64,000 nucleotides of DNA from Nannocystaceae bacterium (GCA_019694555.1 JAIBBS010000009.1:1-64000); one strand, 5' to 3'. Positions 38,608-48,369 are shown, counted from the first letter of the stretch. A program made the numbers and translations. Notes: a model not told the origin generated them from the letters alone.

Positions 38608-38628
38608 ATTTCGCGTCCCAAGTATCTT
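38601..38628 (+). promoter_or_regulatory. Strong sigma70-like promoter overlapping marR start
   Basis: TTGACA (38601-38606), 16-base spacer, TATCTT (38623-38628), in an AT-richer island; initiation is predicted near 38635. AAGTATCTT (38620-38628) has short dyad symmetry around the -10 and is a candidate MarR contact. Reads towards the small membrane protein and the exporter operon. Confidence 0.6.
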
Positions 38629-38638
38629 AGCCGCCGAG

Positions 38639-38800
38639 ATGATTGTCCAGCCCGAGCCCCTCGCGCCGGACGCCGCGCCCCGCGGCCGCGGCCGGCGCCT
38701 GCTCGCGCGCCTGCTGTGGGGCCTGGCGCGTGCGGGCGAGCTGATCGTGCTCGCGGCGCTCGGAATCCCACCGCCGATCCGCTGGTTCGGGCGCGGCTGA
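38639..38800 (+). CDS. Small hydrophobic protein
   Basis: 53 aa. Basic centre (PRGRGRRLLARLLWG) followed by one hydrophobic helix (ARAGELIVLAALGIPPPI) and an Arg/Gly end. The ATG lies about 4 bases after the predicted transcription start of a strong promoter, so a leaderless mRNA is expected. No family recognised. It precedes the exporter operon by 135 bases, and might be an accessory peptide of the pump or merely a leader gene. Confidence 0.5.
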   Translation: MIVQPEPLAPDAAPRGRGRRLLARLLWGLARAGELIVLAALGIPPPIRWFGRG

Positions 38801-38935
38801 CGGCATTCCCGGGCCCGCGGGACCGCGTCCGTGGCTGCGTCCGCAGCGACGGGCACCCCCGTCGGTGTCGGATCGAGTAACCTCCCGCCCCTTCGCTTCG
38901 ACCTGCATCGCCCTTCCACCGGCTCGACGTCCGCG

Positions 38936-40162
38936 ATGTCCGATCAGCTGTCCAACGACCTCGCCGCCTTGCGGATCCAACGCGACATCCCGGGTCCGCG
39001 CTCGCCCTGGTTGCGCCGCATCGCGGTGCTCGGAGCCCTGGGCGCCGTGGGTTGGGGCGCATGGACGTACGGCAAGCCGATGATCGAGGCCAAGGTCTTC
39101 AAGCCCGAGGTCGAGATCACGCAGATCATCGCGATCTCACCGGCACAGGCCCAGGCCAAGCTCATCTCGACCGGCTACGTCGTGCCGCAGCGCGTGACCA
39201 AGGTCGGCGCCAAGACCCCCGGTCGCATCAAGGCCATCCACGTCAAGGAAGGCGACACCATCGCCGAGGGCTTCGTGATCGCGGAGCTCGAGGGCGCCGA
39301 TCTGCGCGCGCAGCTGCAGAGCGCCAAGGCGCGGGTGCTCACCGCGCGCGCGCAGGTGCAGACCGCCAAGGCCGAGCTCGCGGACGCGACGCAGAAGGCC
39401 AAGCGCGAGCGTCGGCTCGCGCAGCAGGGTGTCGGCGCGGCCGCGACCGCGGAGGACCTCGAGTTCCGCGTGGCCGCGGTGCAGAAGCAGGTCGGCGCGG
39501 CCGAGGCCGCCGTGCGTGCGGCCGAGGCCGAGGTCGAGAACTTCGAGGTGCAGATCGGCTATCTGACGATCGTCGCGCCGATGGGCGGGACCGTCGTCAG
39601 CAAGCCCGCGCAGGCCGGCGAGCTGGTCGGCATGCAGGCGCTGCCGCTGGTGGAGCTGGCGGACTTCGGCTCGCTCATGGTCGAGACCGACGTGCCCGAG
39701 GCGCGGCTGCACCTGCTCGAGATCGATGGCCCCGCGGAGATCGTGCTCGACGCCTACCCCACGAGCCCGTACGCCGGACGCGTCCGCCAGGTCAGCCCCA
39801 AGGTCAACCGCGCCAAGGCCACCGTCACGGTCAAGGTCGCGTTCGAGGGCGATGCCAGCAAGGTGCTGCCGGAGATGGCCGCGCGCGTCAGCTTCCTCTC
39901 CGAGGAGCTCGACCCCGCGGTCAAGCAGGAGCCCTCGCGTGTGATCGTGCCCGCGAACGCGATCGCGGAGCGCGGCGGCGACAAGGTCGTGTTCGTGCTC
40001 GAAGACGGCGGCGTGAAGATGCGCAAGGTGACGCTGGGCGAGCCCTACGGCAACGGCTTCGAGCTGGTCGACGGACCCCCCGTGGGTTCGACGCTGGTGC
40101 GCGAGCCGGCCAGCGCGCTCGAGGACGGCCAGAAGGTGAAGCAGAAAGGCGAGGCGACATGA
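38936..40162 (+). CDS. HlyD/MacA-like membrane fusion protein
   Basis: 408 aa. N-terminal membrane anchor (RIAVLGALGAVGWGAWTYG, about 27-45), then lipoyl/barrel-sandwich halves (VGAKTPGRIKAIHVKEGDTI and LTIVAPMGGTVVSKPAQAGE) around a long Ala/Glu/Lys-rich alpha-hairpin (about 120-205), followed by beta-barrel domains. Periplasmic adaptor of an ABC-type tripartite efflux or lipoprotein-handling system. Its stop overlaps the ATPase start (ATGA). First large gene of the exporter operon. Confidence 0.9.
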   Translation: MSDQLSNDLAALRIQRDIPGPRSPWLRRIAVLGALGAVGWGAWTYGKPMIEAKVFKPEVEITQIIAISPAQAQAKLISTGYVVPQRVTKVGAKTPGRIKAIHVKEGDTIAEGFVIAELEGADLRAQLQSAKARVLTARAQVQTAKAELADATQKAKRERRLAQQGVGAAATAEDLEFRVAAVQKQVGAAEAAVRAAEAEVENFEVQIGYLTIVAPMGGTVVSKPAQAGELVGMQALPLVELADFGSLMVETDVPEARLHLLEIDGPAEIVLDAYPTSPYAGRVRQVSPKVNRAKATVTVKVAFEGDASKVLPEMAARVSFLSEELDPAVKQEPSRVIVPANAIAERGGDKVVFVLEDGGVKMRKVTLGEPYGNGFELVDGPPVGSTLVREPASALEDGQKVKQKGEAT

Positions 40163-40917
40163 GCGAGGCGAGCAGCCAGGAATCGGACGAGACCGGCGGG
40201 GCCAAGGCGGAGTCCAAGCCCAAGCCGCCCGCGGTCGCGAAGCAGGCCAAGGCCATCATCGAGTGCAAGGGCATCACGCGCTCGTTCTGGCGCGGCAAGG
40301 AGCGGCTCGACGTGCTCGACGGTCTCGACCTCGAGATCCCCGAGGGCTCGTTCGAGGCGCTGATGGGCCCGTCGGGCTCGGGCAAGACCACCCTGCTCAA
40401 CCTCATCGCCGGCCTCGATCGCCCCACCGCGGGCAAGCTCGTGGTCGCCGGCACCGAGGTCAGCGCGATGGGCGACGCCGCGCTGGCGCACTGGCGCTCG
40501 CAGACCATCGGCTTCGTGTTCCAGCACTTCAACCTCATCCCCGTGCTCACGGCGCTGGAGAACGTCGAGCTGCCGCTGCTGCTCACCAAGCTGCCGTCGT
40601 CGGAGCGCAAGAAGCGGGCGCAGATCGCCTTGCGCGTGGTCGGGCTCGAGGACCGCATGCACCACCGGCCGCAGCAGCTCTCCGGTGGTCAGGAGCAGCG
40701 CGTCGGCATCGCCCGCGCCATCGTCCACGATCCCAAGATCATCGTGGCCGACGAGCCCACCGGCGAGCTCGACCGCAAGTCCGCCGGTGAGGTGCTCAAC
40801 CTGCTGGAGAAGCTCAACCGTGAATTCGACAAGACCATCCTGATGGTCACGCACGATCCGGTCGCGGCCGAGCGCGCGTCGGTGCTGCGCCGGCTCGACA
40901 AGGGCAAGCTGCTATGA
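40159..40917 (+). CDS. MacB/LolD-type ABC transporter ATPase
   Basis: 252 aa. Lys/Glu-rich N-terminus of about 35 residues, then an ABC domain: Walker A GPSGSGKTT, Q-loop FVFQHFNLIPVLTALENVELPL, signature LSGGQEQRV, Walker B IIVADEPTGELD, H-loop MVTHDP. This subgroup (MacB, LolD, FtsE) powers mechanotransmission rather than substrate translocation through a channel. Coupled to both neighbours by 4-base overlaps. Energises the two permeases that follow. Confidence 0.95.
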   Translation: MSEASSQESDETGGAKAESKPKPPAVAKQAKAIIECKGITRSFWRGKERLDVLDGLDLEIPEGSFEALMGPSGSGKTTLLNLIAGLDRPTAGKLVVAGTEVSAMGDAALAHWRSQTIGFVFQHFNLIPVLTALENVELPLLLTKLPSSERKKRAQIALRVVGLEDRMHHRPQQLSGGQEQRVGIARAIVHDPKIIVADEPTGELDRKSAGEVLNLLEKLNREFDKTILMVTHDPVAAERASVLRRLDKGKLL

Positions 40918-42092
40918 CGCTGGGCAGTCTCACGGTCAAGAACATCGGCCACAACTGGCTGCGCACGATGCTGACCATCGTGGGCACCGGCATCGCGATC
41001 CTGTCGTTCGTGATGATCCGGACCACGCTGGCAGCGTGGGAACAGGGCGTCGAGAACGCCGCGCAGGACCGCCTGTCGACCATCCATCGCGTCACGTTCG
41101 TGATGCCGATGCCCAAGCGCTACTTCGACGAGTTCAACGGTCAGCGCGGCCGCATCCCCGGGGTCAAGGCTGCGACCTACATCAATTGGTTCGGCGCCAA
41201 GCACCCCACGCGCGAGAGCGAGTTCTTCGCCAACCTCGCGGTCGACTCGGCGACCTTCTTCGACGTCTACAACGAGATGTCGGTGCCGGCCGACCGGCTC
41301 GAAGCCTGGCGCGCCAACCCCCAGGGCGCCATCATCGGCGAGGCGCTGGCCAAGCAGTTCGGCTGGAAGGTCGGCGACGAGGTCACGCTGGTCGGGACCA
41401 TCTATCCCGGGGACTGGAAGTTCAAGATCGAGGGCATCTACGTCGCGACCAAGAAATCGGTCGACCGCGCGCAGTTCATCCTGCACTGGAAGTACGTCAA
41501 CGAGACCCTGCCCGAGGGCCGCAAGGACCAGATCGGTTGGATCGCGTCGACCATCGAGTCGGCCAGCCAGGCCGCGACGGTGTCGCAGGCCATCGACGCG
41601 AAGTTCGAGGATCAGGAGATCCAGACCCGCACCATGAGCGAGCGGGCGCTGAACATGGAGTTCCTCGGCGGCGCCTCGGCGATCCTGCGCGCGCTCGACG
41701 TGGTCTCCTTGGTGATCCTCGGCATCATGATGCTGATCCTCGGCAACACCATCGCGATGGGCGTGCGCGAGCGGACCCACGAGTACGGCGTGCTGCTGGC
41801 GCTGGGCTTCCGGCCCAAGCACATCGCCACCTTCGTGCTCGGCGAGGGCATCACCATCGGTCTGCTCGGCGGCGGCGTGGGCCTGCTGATGGCCTACCCG
41901 CTCATCGAGCAGGGCATGGGTCGCTGGCTCGAGGAGAACATGGGCGCGTACTTCCCGTACTTCTCGATCCCCACCTCGGTGGCCCTGGTCGCGATGGGAC
42001 TGGCGGCGGCGCTGGCCGCCCTCGCCGCGGTGATCCCGGCGTACAACGCCTCGAAGCTGGACGTCATCGACGCGCTGCGGCGCCTGGGCTGA
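40914..42092 (+). CDS. FtsX/MacB-like ABC permease (first)
   Basis: 392 aa. Four membrane segments in the MacB layout: one near the N-terminus (NWLRTMLTIVGTGIAILSFVM, about 14-34), a long periplasmic domain (about 45-255) and three at the C-terminus (LVILGIMMLILGNTIAMGVRE, ITIGLLGGGVGLLMAYPLI, VALVAMGLAAALAALAAVIP), ending NASKLDVIDALRRL. ATG overlaps the ATPase stop. Probably pairs with the second permease as a heterodimer. Confidence 0.92.
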   Translation: MTLGSLTVKNIGHNWLRTMLTIVGTGIAILSFVMIRTTLAAWEQGVENAAQDRLSTIHRVTFVMPMPKRYFDEFNGQRGRIPGVKAATYINWFGAKHPTRESEFFANLAVDSATFFDVYNEMSVPADRLEAWRANPQGAIIGEALAKQFGWKVGDEVTLVGTIYPGDWKFKIEGIYVATKKSVDRAQFILHWKYVNETLPEGRKDQIGWIASTIESASQAATVSQAIDAKFEDQEIQTRTMSERALNMEFLGGASAILRALDVVSLVILGIMMLILGNTIAMGVRERTHEYGVLLALGFRPKHIATFVLGEGITIGLLGGGVGLLMAYPLIEQGMGRWLEENMGAYFPYFSIPTSVALVAMGLAAALAALAAVIPAYNASKLDVIDALRRLG

Positions 42093-42104
42093 GGAGACAT
42101 CGCC

Positions 42105-43274
42105 ATGGTTCCGTTCCGCTACAACGTCCGCAACCTGTTCGTCCGCCGTACCACCACCATCGCGGCGGCGCTCGGCGTCGGGTTGGTGGTGTTCGTGCTC
42201 GCCGCGGCGCTGATGCTGTCGGAGGGCCTGCAGCGCACGCTCGACATGTCCGGCCGCGCGGACACGGCGATCGTGCTGCGCAAGGGCTCGGACTCCGAGA
42301 TGCCCAGCTCGATCGAGGACGCCACCGTCGCGCTGATCAAGGGCGCGCCCGGGGTCAAGAAGGACGCCTCGGGCAAGCCCGAGGTCATCGCGGAGAGCGT
42401 GGTCGTGCTGTTCCAGGACCTGCTCAACGGCGCGGGCAAGAGCAACGCGACCCTGCGCGGCGTGCCGCTCGACGACATCGTCGCGTTCCGCCCCGAGGTG
42501 AAGCTCGTCGAGGGCAAGATGGCCGCCGCCGGCAGCGACGAGGTCATCGTCGGCGCCAAGCTGGTCGACCGCTTCGCCAACATGACGCTGGGCTCGACCC
42601 TCGAGCTGCGCAAGAACCGGGCGGTCAAGGTCGTCGGCATCTTCGAGGCCGGCGGCAGCTCGTTCGAGTCCGAGGTCTGGGGCGACCTCGACTACGTGCG
42701 GCAATCGTTCGGCCGCGAGGGCGTGGTCTCGTCGGTGCGCGCGCGGCTCGACAACGCCGCGGTGTTCGACGGGTTCTCCACCGCGATCGAGTCGGACAAG
42801 CGCCTGGGCCTGGCGAGCCTGCGCGAGCCCGAGTACTACCGGAAGCAGTCGGAGAACACCTCGATCTTCATCATGGCGATGGGCACGATCATCGCGGTGT
42901 TCTTCTCGATCGGCGCGATGATCGGCGGCATGATCACGATGTACGGCTCGGTCGCGCACCGCAAGCGTGAGATCGGCGTGCTGCGGGCGCTGGGGTTCTC
43001 GCGCCTGGCGATCATGGCGTCGTTCCTGTTCGAGTCGGTGTTGCTGGCGCTGCTGGGCGGCGCCATCGGGACCGCGGCCTCGCTCGCGATGGGCCTGGTG
43101 CGCTTCTCGATGCTCAACTTCACGACCTTCTCGGAGATCGTGTTCCAGTTCCATCCGACCCCGGAGATCCTCGTGCGCTCGCTGATCTTCGGCGGCGTCA
43201 TGGGCGTCCTGGGCGGTTTCCTGCCGGCCATCCGCGCCGCACGGACCGCGCCGATCGAAGCGATGAAGGGTTGA
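42105..43274 (+). CDS. FtsX/MacB-like ABC permease (second)
   Basis: 389 aa. Same layout as its neighbour: N-terminal membrane helix (TTIAAALGVGLVVFVLAAALML), periplasmic domain and three C-terminal helices with the coupling motif HRKREIGVLRALGFSRL, ending RAARTAPIEAMKG. Together with the first permease, ATPase and adaptor it forms a MacAB-like system without an outer-membrane channel gene nearby. Starts 12 bases after the first permease. Confidence 0.92.
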   Translation: MVPFRYNVRNLFVRRTTTIAAALGVGLVVFVLAAALMLSEGLQRTLDMSGRADTAIVLRKGSDSEMPSSIEDATVALIKGAPGVKKDASGKPEVIAESVVVLFQDLLNGAGKSNATLRGVPLDDIVAFRPEVKLVEGKMAAAGSDEVIVGAKLVDRFANMTLGSTLELRKNRAVKVVGIFEAGGSSFESEVWGDLDYVRQSFGREGVVSSVRARLDNAAVFDGFSTAIESDKRLGLASLREPEYYRKQSENTSIFIMAMGTIIAVFFSIGAMIGGMITMYGSVAHRKREIGVLRALGFSRLAIMASFLFESVLLALLGGAIGTAASLAMGLVRFSMLNFTTFSEIVFQFHPTPEILVRSLIFGGVMGVLGGFLPAIRAARTAPIEAMKG

Positions 43275-43278
43275 ACCC

Positions 43279-44058
43279 GTGCGCACACTCTTGCCATTGT
43301 TCTTGCTCGTGGGCTGTCACCCTCACGCATCCGTCTCGCACCCGCCCGCGGCGTCGCACGAGCACGGCCACGGCCACGGCGAGCACGGCCACCGCGAGCA
43401 CGGCCACGGCGAGCATGCGGAGCACGGCCACGGCCACCGCGCGCACGAGATGCCGCACCGCTTCGAGGACGCCGAGGCGTGGGCGAAGCGCTTCGACGAT
43501 CCGAGCCGCGACGCGTGGCAGAAGCCCGACGCCGTGATCGCGAACCTGGCACTGCCCCCGGGCGCGACCGTGGCCGACGTCGGCGCCGGCACCGGCTACT
43601 TCGCGGTGCGGCTGGCGCGGGCGGTGCCGCAGGGCAAGGTGTTCGCGTCCGACATCGAACCCGACATGGTCCGCTACCTCGGCGAGCGCGCCGGGCGGGA
43701 GTCGCTGACGAACCTCGTCGCGGTGCAGGGCCAGCCCGAAGGACCGGCGCTGCCGCAGGCGGTCGACGTCGTGCTCATGGTCGACGTGCTGCACCACATC
43801 GGCCACGGCGACGAGGCCGAGGCCACGCGCGTGCGCTACTTCGAGACGCTGGCGGCCTCGCTCGCGCGCGGCGGCCGGGTCGTGATCGTCGACTTCAAGC
43901 CCGACGCGCCCGAGGACGGCCCCGGCCCGCCCAAGCGCCACCGCCTCGCCGCGGCCGCGGTGGTCGAGCTGCTCGGCCGCGCCGGCTACGAGCTCCGCGC
44001 GCAGGACGACACCACGCTGGCGTACCAGTACGTGTTGCAGTTCGTGCGGCGACCCTAG
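43279..44058 (+). CDS. Lipoprotein SAM-dependent methyltransferase-like protein
   Basis: 259 aa. GTG start 4 bases after the permease stop. Signal MRTLLPLFLLVGC gives lipidated Cys13; residues 27-60 are extremely His-rich (14 His in about 34). The rest is a class I Rossmann methyltransferase: VADVGAGTGYF (98-108, SAM-binding), SDIEPDMV, VVLMVDVLHHIGHGDEAEA, ARGGRVVIVDFKP. How SAM would reach an exported enzyme is unclear. The His-rich linker may bind Zn, Ni or Cu. Stop codon shares a CTAG with the convergent kinase gene. Confidence 0.82.
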   Translation: MRTLLPLFLLVGCHPHASVSHPPAASHEHGHGHGEHGHREHGHGEHAEHGHGHRAHEMPHRFEDAEAWAKRFDDPSRDAWQKPDAVIANLALPPGATVADVGAGTGYFAVRLARAVPQGKVFASDIEPDMVRYLGERAGRESLTNLVAVQGQPEGPALPQAVDVVLMVDVLHHIGHGDEAEATRVRYFETLAASLARGGRVVIVDFKPDAPEDGPGPPKRHRLAAAAVVELLGRAGYELRAQDDTTLAYQYVLQFVRRP

Positions 44059-45776
44059 CCGTTGGCGCCGGGTGTCATCGCCGGCGGCTCGCCGAGCGCT
44101 CGCTGCAGCATCGCGATCGCATCGTCGAACGCCTGGCCCAGCGCCACCAGCTCCGCGGCGCTGGGCAGCCCACCGCCGCGCGCACGCGCCTCGAGCTGCG
44201 CGAGCATCGACGACAGCGCCGCGGCGCCCAGCTGCCCCGCGCTGGACTTGAGCGGGTGTGCGGCGTCGAACACCGCGGCGGGCGACGCGGTCGTGCACGC
44301 GTGCTCCAGCGCACCGAGACCCTGCTCGGCAACGACGGCGAACTTGCCGATCATGCGCGCCAGCGCGGCGTCGTCGACGAACTCGCGCAGCTCCGCCAAC
44401 ACCGCGGCGTCGAGCGCCGAGGCCAGCCGCGGCCGGCACCATCGCGTCAGCGCGCTGGCCAGCGACACGCGCGTGAACGGCTTGGCCACGAAGTCGTCCA
44501 TGCCGGCCTCGCGGCAGCGCTCGCGGTCTGCGTGCAGCACCGAGGCGGTCAGCGCGACGATCGGCGTGCCGCGGTTGCGCGAGCGCGGCGGCGACGGCCA
44601 CGGTCCCTCGGGCACGAGGTTGCGCCGCGCGAACGCAGCCACCGCGAGCCCGTCGTAGCCGGGCATGTGCAGATCGACGAACGCGAGGTCGAAGGGCTCT
44701 GCGGCGAGGGCGTGGATGGCCTCGAGCCCGTCGGCGGCCAACGTGACGCTGGCGCCCGCGCGCACGAGGATGCTCGCGACCACGTCGCGATTGACCGGGT
44801 TGTCCTCGGCCACCAGGATGCGGCAGCCGGCGACGTCGGGCAGCGCGCGCGGCTCGACCCGCAGCTCGGCCGGTGGCGAGGGGGCCAGCTCCGTGCGCAG
44901 GCGCGCGTGCGGCAGCCGCAGCGTGAACACCGAGCCGCCGCCCTCGCGCGGCGCGGCGGTCAGCGTGCCGGCCATGGCGCGCATCAGCTCGCGCGAGATC
45001 GCCAGGCCCAGGCCGCTGCCGCCGTAGCGCCGCGTGGTCGAGCCGTCGGCCTGGCGGAAGGCCTCGAAGATGAGCTCGGCCTGATCGGCGCGCACGCCGA
45101 TGCCGGTGTCGGCCACGGTGACGAGCAGCTCGGCTGCGTTCGCATCACCGACGATCTCCGCGCGCACGTGGATGTGGCCCTCGGAGGTGAACTTGAGCGC
45201 GTTGCCCAGCAGGTTGACCAGCACCTGCCGCAGCCGGAACGCGTCCCCGTGCACCAGCGACGGCGGCGGCGGCTCGCACACCACCGTGAGTCCCTTGCGG
45301 GCCGCACGGTCGGTGATCATGTCGACCGCCTCGCGCAGCGGCGCCGCGGGATCGAAGTCACCGAGCTCGAGCTGCAGCCGACCGGCCTCGATGCGCGAGA
45401 AGTCGAGCACGTCGTCGATCAGCTGCGCCAGCGCCCCCGCGGCGGTCGCGAGGTTGCCCAGCATCGCCGCCTGACGCGGATCGAGCGAGGTGCCGTGCAG
45501 CAGCTCGGTGATGCCGATGATGCCGGTCAGCGGCGTGCGGATCTCGTGGCTCATGTTGGCGAGGAACTCGGACTTGGCGAGGCTCGCGGCCTGGGCGACC
45601 TGCTCGGAGTCCCGCAGGCGCCGCTCGGTCTCCTGCATCTGTCCGATCACCTGGCGGTACAGCGCGTTGTCGCAGTCGCGCTGTTCCTCGAGCCGGGCGC
45701 GGTTCTGCTCCGAACGCCGCAGCTGTGCCTCGAGGATGCGGACCCGTCGCGCCAGCTCGGACGGGTCTGTGGTCAT
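44055..45776 (-). CDS. Cytoplasmic hybrid histidine kinase (HisKA-HATPase-REC-HPT)
   Basis: 573 aa, no membrane segment and no recognised sensor domain. N-terminal coiled coil (1-65), HisKA with His77 (SHEIRTPL), HATPase boxes [25 protein letters not shown] (about 185-260), receiver with Asp368 (FVDLHMPG) and Lys432 (VAKPF), and a C-terminal HPT with His507 ([12 protein letters not shown]). This is the full phosphorelay layout of BarA-type kinases. Its ATG overlaps the stop of the FIST gene, so the FIST protein probably supplies the input. The output regulator is not adjacent. Confidence 0.92.
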   Translation of the reverse strand: MTTDPSELARRVRILEAQLRRSEQNRARLEEQRDCDNALYRQVIGQMQETERRLRDSEQVAQAASLAKSEFLANMSHEIRTPLTGIIGITELLHGTSLDPRQAAMLGNLATAAGALAQLIDDVLDFSRIEAGRLQLELGDFDPAAPLREAVDMITDRAARKGLTVVCEPPPPSLVHGDAFRLRQVLVNLLGNALKFTSEGHIHVRAEIVGDANAAELLVTVADTGIGVRADQAELIFEAFRQADGSTTRRYGGSGLGLAISRELMRAMAGTLTAAPREGGGSVFTLRLPHARLRTELAPSPPAELRVEPRALPDVAGCRILVAEDNPVNRDVVASILVRAGASVTLAADGLEAIHALAAEPFDLAFVDLHMPGYDGLAVAAFARRNLVPEGPWPSPPRSRNRGTPIVALTASVLHADRERCREAGMDDFVAKPFTRVSLASALTRWCRPRLASALDAAVLAELREFVDDAALARMIGKFAVVAEQGLGALEHACTTASPAAVFDAAHPLKSSAGQLGAAALSSMLAQLEARARGGGLPSAAELVALGQAFDDAIAMLQRALGEPPAMTPGANG

Positions 45777-46906
45777 GGCGCACCGAAGAGCACCGCGACG
45801 AAGGTCTCGTTGTGGAAGTCGACCGCGGCCTCACCCTGCAGCGGCGCGATCTCGCCGTAGCTGTAGAATCCGAACGCCGGCACGTCGCCGAAGCTGCGCC
45901 GCACGTGCTCGACCTCCTCGCGCGCGCGCGTGCCCAGCAGCTGCCGCCGTGCGGCGCAGGAGATCAGCATCGCGCCCACCGGCGCGCTGCCGCGGTACTC
46001 GCTCAGCGCCTGCGCGGTCGAGCGACTGCAGGCGCCCAGGACCTCGTCGCGCGAGGCGGTGGTGATCTGCACCGCGGCGCCCTCGGGCACGGCGCCCGCG
46101 AACACGATCGAACCCGGCGCGTCGGCGGTGCCCAGCGGCGCACGCAGGCACCACGCGTCGCCCTCGCCCACCGCCAGCGGATGATCGGGGCTGAGCTCGA
46201 CGCCGGGGCCGAGGTGCTTGCGGTAGAAGTCGGTCGCGGGCGCGCCGTCGATCTCGTACACGCGGTTGCCCTGCGCGCGCGTGACCACGCCGCGGCCCCC
46301 CAGCGGCGCCCAGCCCGAGCGCACGCCGATGCCGAGGCGCAAGCCGCCGTGGAACAGCACGAACACCGCAGCATCGCCGAGCACGCGCGTACCGACGAAC
46401 TGCTTGGTCGCGGTCATGCGCCGCTGATCGCCCGCGGTGCCACCGAACATCGGCAGCTGTGGCGGCAGCTGACGGCTGGCGGCCTCGATCAGCGAGACCG
46501 CGTCGACCGTCAACCCGTCCGACAGCACCATGCACGCGACCGGCGTCTGTGCGCTGCGGCCCGCGAACGCCCGCACCACCGACGCTTCGGTCCCCTGCGA
46601 CAGCGACTCGGCCACCAGCACCTGCACCTGCACGTCGTCGCCGCAGAACAGCGCGACCACGATCGAGTCCTCGGCGAAGCCCGCGGCGCTGCTCAGCTCG
46701 CCGTCGGTGCTGCAGCCGACGATCTGCACCTCGCCCAGGCCCTCGCGCAGCCCCGCGAGCAGCGCGGCGTGATCGTGCTCGATCGCGGCCAACACCACCG
46801 CCAACACCGGTCGCTGGCCGGCGGCCTGGGCACGCAGCGACTCGACCAGCTCGGCGGTCGCGACGTCGGTGGCGGGGTCGATGCTGTGGGCGACGTGCAG
46901 CCTCAT
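45773..46906 (-). CDS. FIST domain sensor protein
   Basis: 377 aa, soluble. FIST N-domain (about 1-200; [45 protein letters not shown]) and FIST C-domain (about 210-370; [54 protein letters not shown]). FIST proteins are proposed to bind small ligands such as amino acids and are often fused to kinases, receivers or cyclases. Here the sensor and kinase are separate genes coupled by ATGA overlap. Confidence 0.9.
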   Translation of the reverse strand: MRLHVAHSIDPATDVATAELVESLRAQAAGQRPVLAVVLAAIEHDHAALLAGLREGLGEVQIVGCSTDGELSSAAGFAEDSIVVALFCGDDVQVQVLVAESLSQGTEASVVRAFAGRSAQTPVACMVLSDGLTVDAVSLIEAASRQLPPQLPMFGGTAGDQRRMTATKQFVGTRVLGDAAVFVLFHGGLRLGIGVRSGWAPLGGRGVVTRAQGNRVYEIDGAPATDFYRKHLGPGVELSPDHPLAVGEGDAWCLRAPLGTADAPGSIVFAGAVPEGAAVQITTASRDEVLGACSRSTAQALSEYRGSAPVGAMLISCAARRQLLGTRAREEVEHVRRSFGDVPAFGFYSYGEIAPLQGEAAVDFHNETFVAVLFGAP

Positions 46907-46923
46907 GCGCCGCGGGTCATCGG

Positions 46924-46957
46924 CGCGCCGCGGGTCCGGCTTGAGACCCGCGCCGCG
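46924..46957 (-). terminator. Possible terminator hairpin after beta-propeller lipoprotein
   Basis: Eight perfect pairs (46929-46936 with 45-52), one mismatch and four more pairs, with an 8-base loop. It lies just downstream of the stop at 46991 and before the FIST gene. No U-run follows, so termination is uncertain. Confidence 0.3.
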
Positions 46958-46990
46958 GCCCGTGCGGCGCGAGCGCGGCAGCGCCAGGCC

Positions 46991-48337
46991 TCAACCCGCG
47001 GGCGGATTGCACGCGACCGAGTTGATCGCGCCGCCGGTCATGTCCGAGTACGTGTACGCGCCCTGCAAGCCACCGATCATCTCGTAGGTCAGCGCGCTGG
47101 TGTCGAGCTTGTAGGCGCGATCCTGCGAGTCGGGCACGGCCCAGACGTAGCCATCGAGGTCGACGCTGATGCCCTTGCACTGCGAGGCCTCGCCCGCAAA
47201 CATCACGGTCGGGCCCAGCGCCATCGTCTCGACGTCGATGGCCTGCACGCCGCCGACGATGCCGACCCACATCAAGCCGTTGGGATCCTCGGCCAGACCG
47301 ACGCCGTAGTTGTTGATCGAGCCCATGATGGTGGTCCAGGTCGAGGTCGCCGGATCCCACTTGCCGGGCACGCCGGTCGCGCCCCAGATCATGCCGTTGT
47401 GATCGACGGTGATGCCGTAGCCGTAGAACGGCGGCGCCTCGTCGTGGCTGAGATCGTCGAAGTCGACCCGGATCGCGCCGGGGCTGTTCTCGAACAGCCG
47501 CGTGAGCCACAGATCGTTGTTCGAGTCGACCGCGCCGCCGTACCAGCCGAAGGTCGTGCACGGATACGGCAGCTCGATCGAGTCCTCGATCACGCCGGTC
47601 TCGCCGTCGAGCCGGTGGACCCACACCGAGTCGCCGCTGCACATGCCGCTGTCGGGCGTGCCGCCGCGGCCCTCGCCGGTCCACAGCTTCTGGTCCTTCC
47701 ACTCGCAGCTCGACTCGTCGAGCGTGCCGGTGGTCCACGCCACCGGCCGCTGGCTGGTCGCCTCCGGGAACGGCGTGTACCAGGCCACGCAGTCGTCGGT
47801 GCCCCACGGCTTGATGTCCGCCGCGCCGCCGGAGGTGTTGGGCCCGGCGCAGTCCTCGGGTCGCGCGTAGATCTTCACGATGCCGCCGAAGCGATTCGCG
47901 ACCGCGACCGCGCGACCGTCGACCGTGACCGAGGTGCGCGAGGGGTTGCCCGGCGTGTCGCGCGTCATGTAGCGCCCCTCTTCGACCAGGGTGCGCGTGT
48001 TGATCTTGCTGACCGTGCTCTGGGTGCTGTTGGCGATCCAGATGTAGCTGAAGTCCGCCGGGCCGCAGCAGTCGAGCGCACCGGTGGTGCCGGTCTCGGC
48101 CGCACCGACGTCGTAGATCGGCCCGCCGTCGCTGCTGGCAGCGGTGGTGTCGGCGACGGTCGTGCCGGTCGCGGACACGGTGCCCGCGGTCGCGGACGCA
48201 GCCGTGGTGCTGCTGCCCGAGCCCTCTGCGGTGGCCGAGCTGCTCGCGCCGCCCTCCGCCGAACCGTCCTGTTGTGCGGTGCCGTCGTCACCGCAGGCGG
48301 TGGCGAGGCCGATCCAGATCACGAGGCGCTTGCGCAT
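46991..48337 (-). CDS. Beta-propeller (SMP-30/Vgb-like) lipoprotein
   Basis: 448 aa. Lipobox ATAC (Cys14), then a Ser/Thr/Ala-rich tether of about 70 residues. From about residue 95 it carries blade-like repeats (FSYIWIANSTQSTVSKINTR, AVAVANRFGGIVKIYA, GGAVDSNNDLWLTRLF, GITVDHNGMIWGATG, VGLAEDPNGLMWVGI, GISVDLDGYVWAVP) of the NHL/SMP-30/virginiamycin-B-lyase-like propeller class. Ligand unknown; catalytic residues of Vgb were not identified. AGGA lies 8 bases before the ATG. Confidence 0.82.
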   Translation of the reverse strand: MRKRLVIWIGLATACGDDGTAQQDGSAEGGASSSATAEGSGSSTTAASATAGTVSATGTTVADTTAASSDGGPIYDVGAAETGTTGALDCCGPADFSYIWIANSTQSTVSKINTRTLVEEGRYMTRDTPGNPSRTSVTVDGRAVAVANRFGGIVKIYARPEDCAGPNTSGGAADIKPWGTDDCVAWYTPFPEATSQRPVAWTTGTLDESSCEWKDQKLWTGEGRGGTPDSGMCSGDSVWVHRLDGETGVIEDSIELPYPCTTFGWYGGAVDSNNDLWLTRLFENSPGAIRVDFDDLSHDEAPPFYGYGITVDHNGMIWGATGVPGKWDPATSTWTTIMGSINNYGVGLAEDPNGLMWVGIVGGVQAIDVETMALGPTVMFAGEASQCKGISVDLDGYVWAVPDSQDRAYKLDTSALTYEMIGGLQGAYTYSDMTGGAINSVACNPPAG

Positions 48338-48369
48338 GGTGGTCCTTTCGCCGAACACGGCGCGACGAT

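Noticed and set aside
40689-43286. Long antisense frame opposite the exporter permeases
   Set aside because: Charged, His/Arg/Gln-rich translation with no domains; the sense strand has coupled, recognisable permeases.
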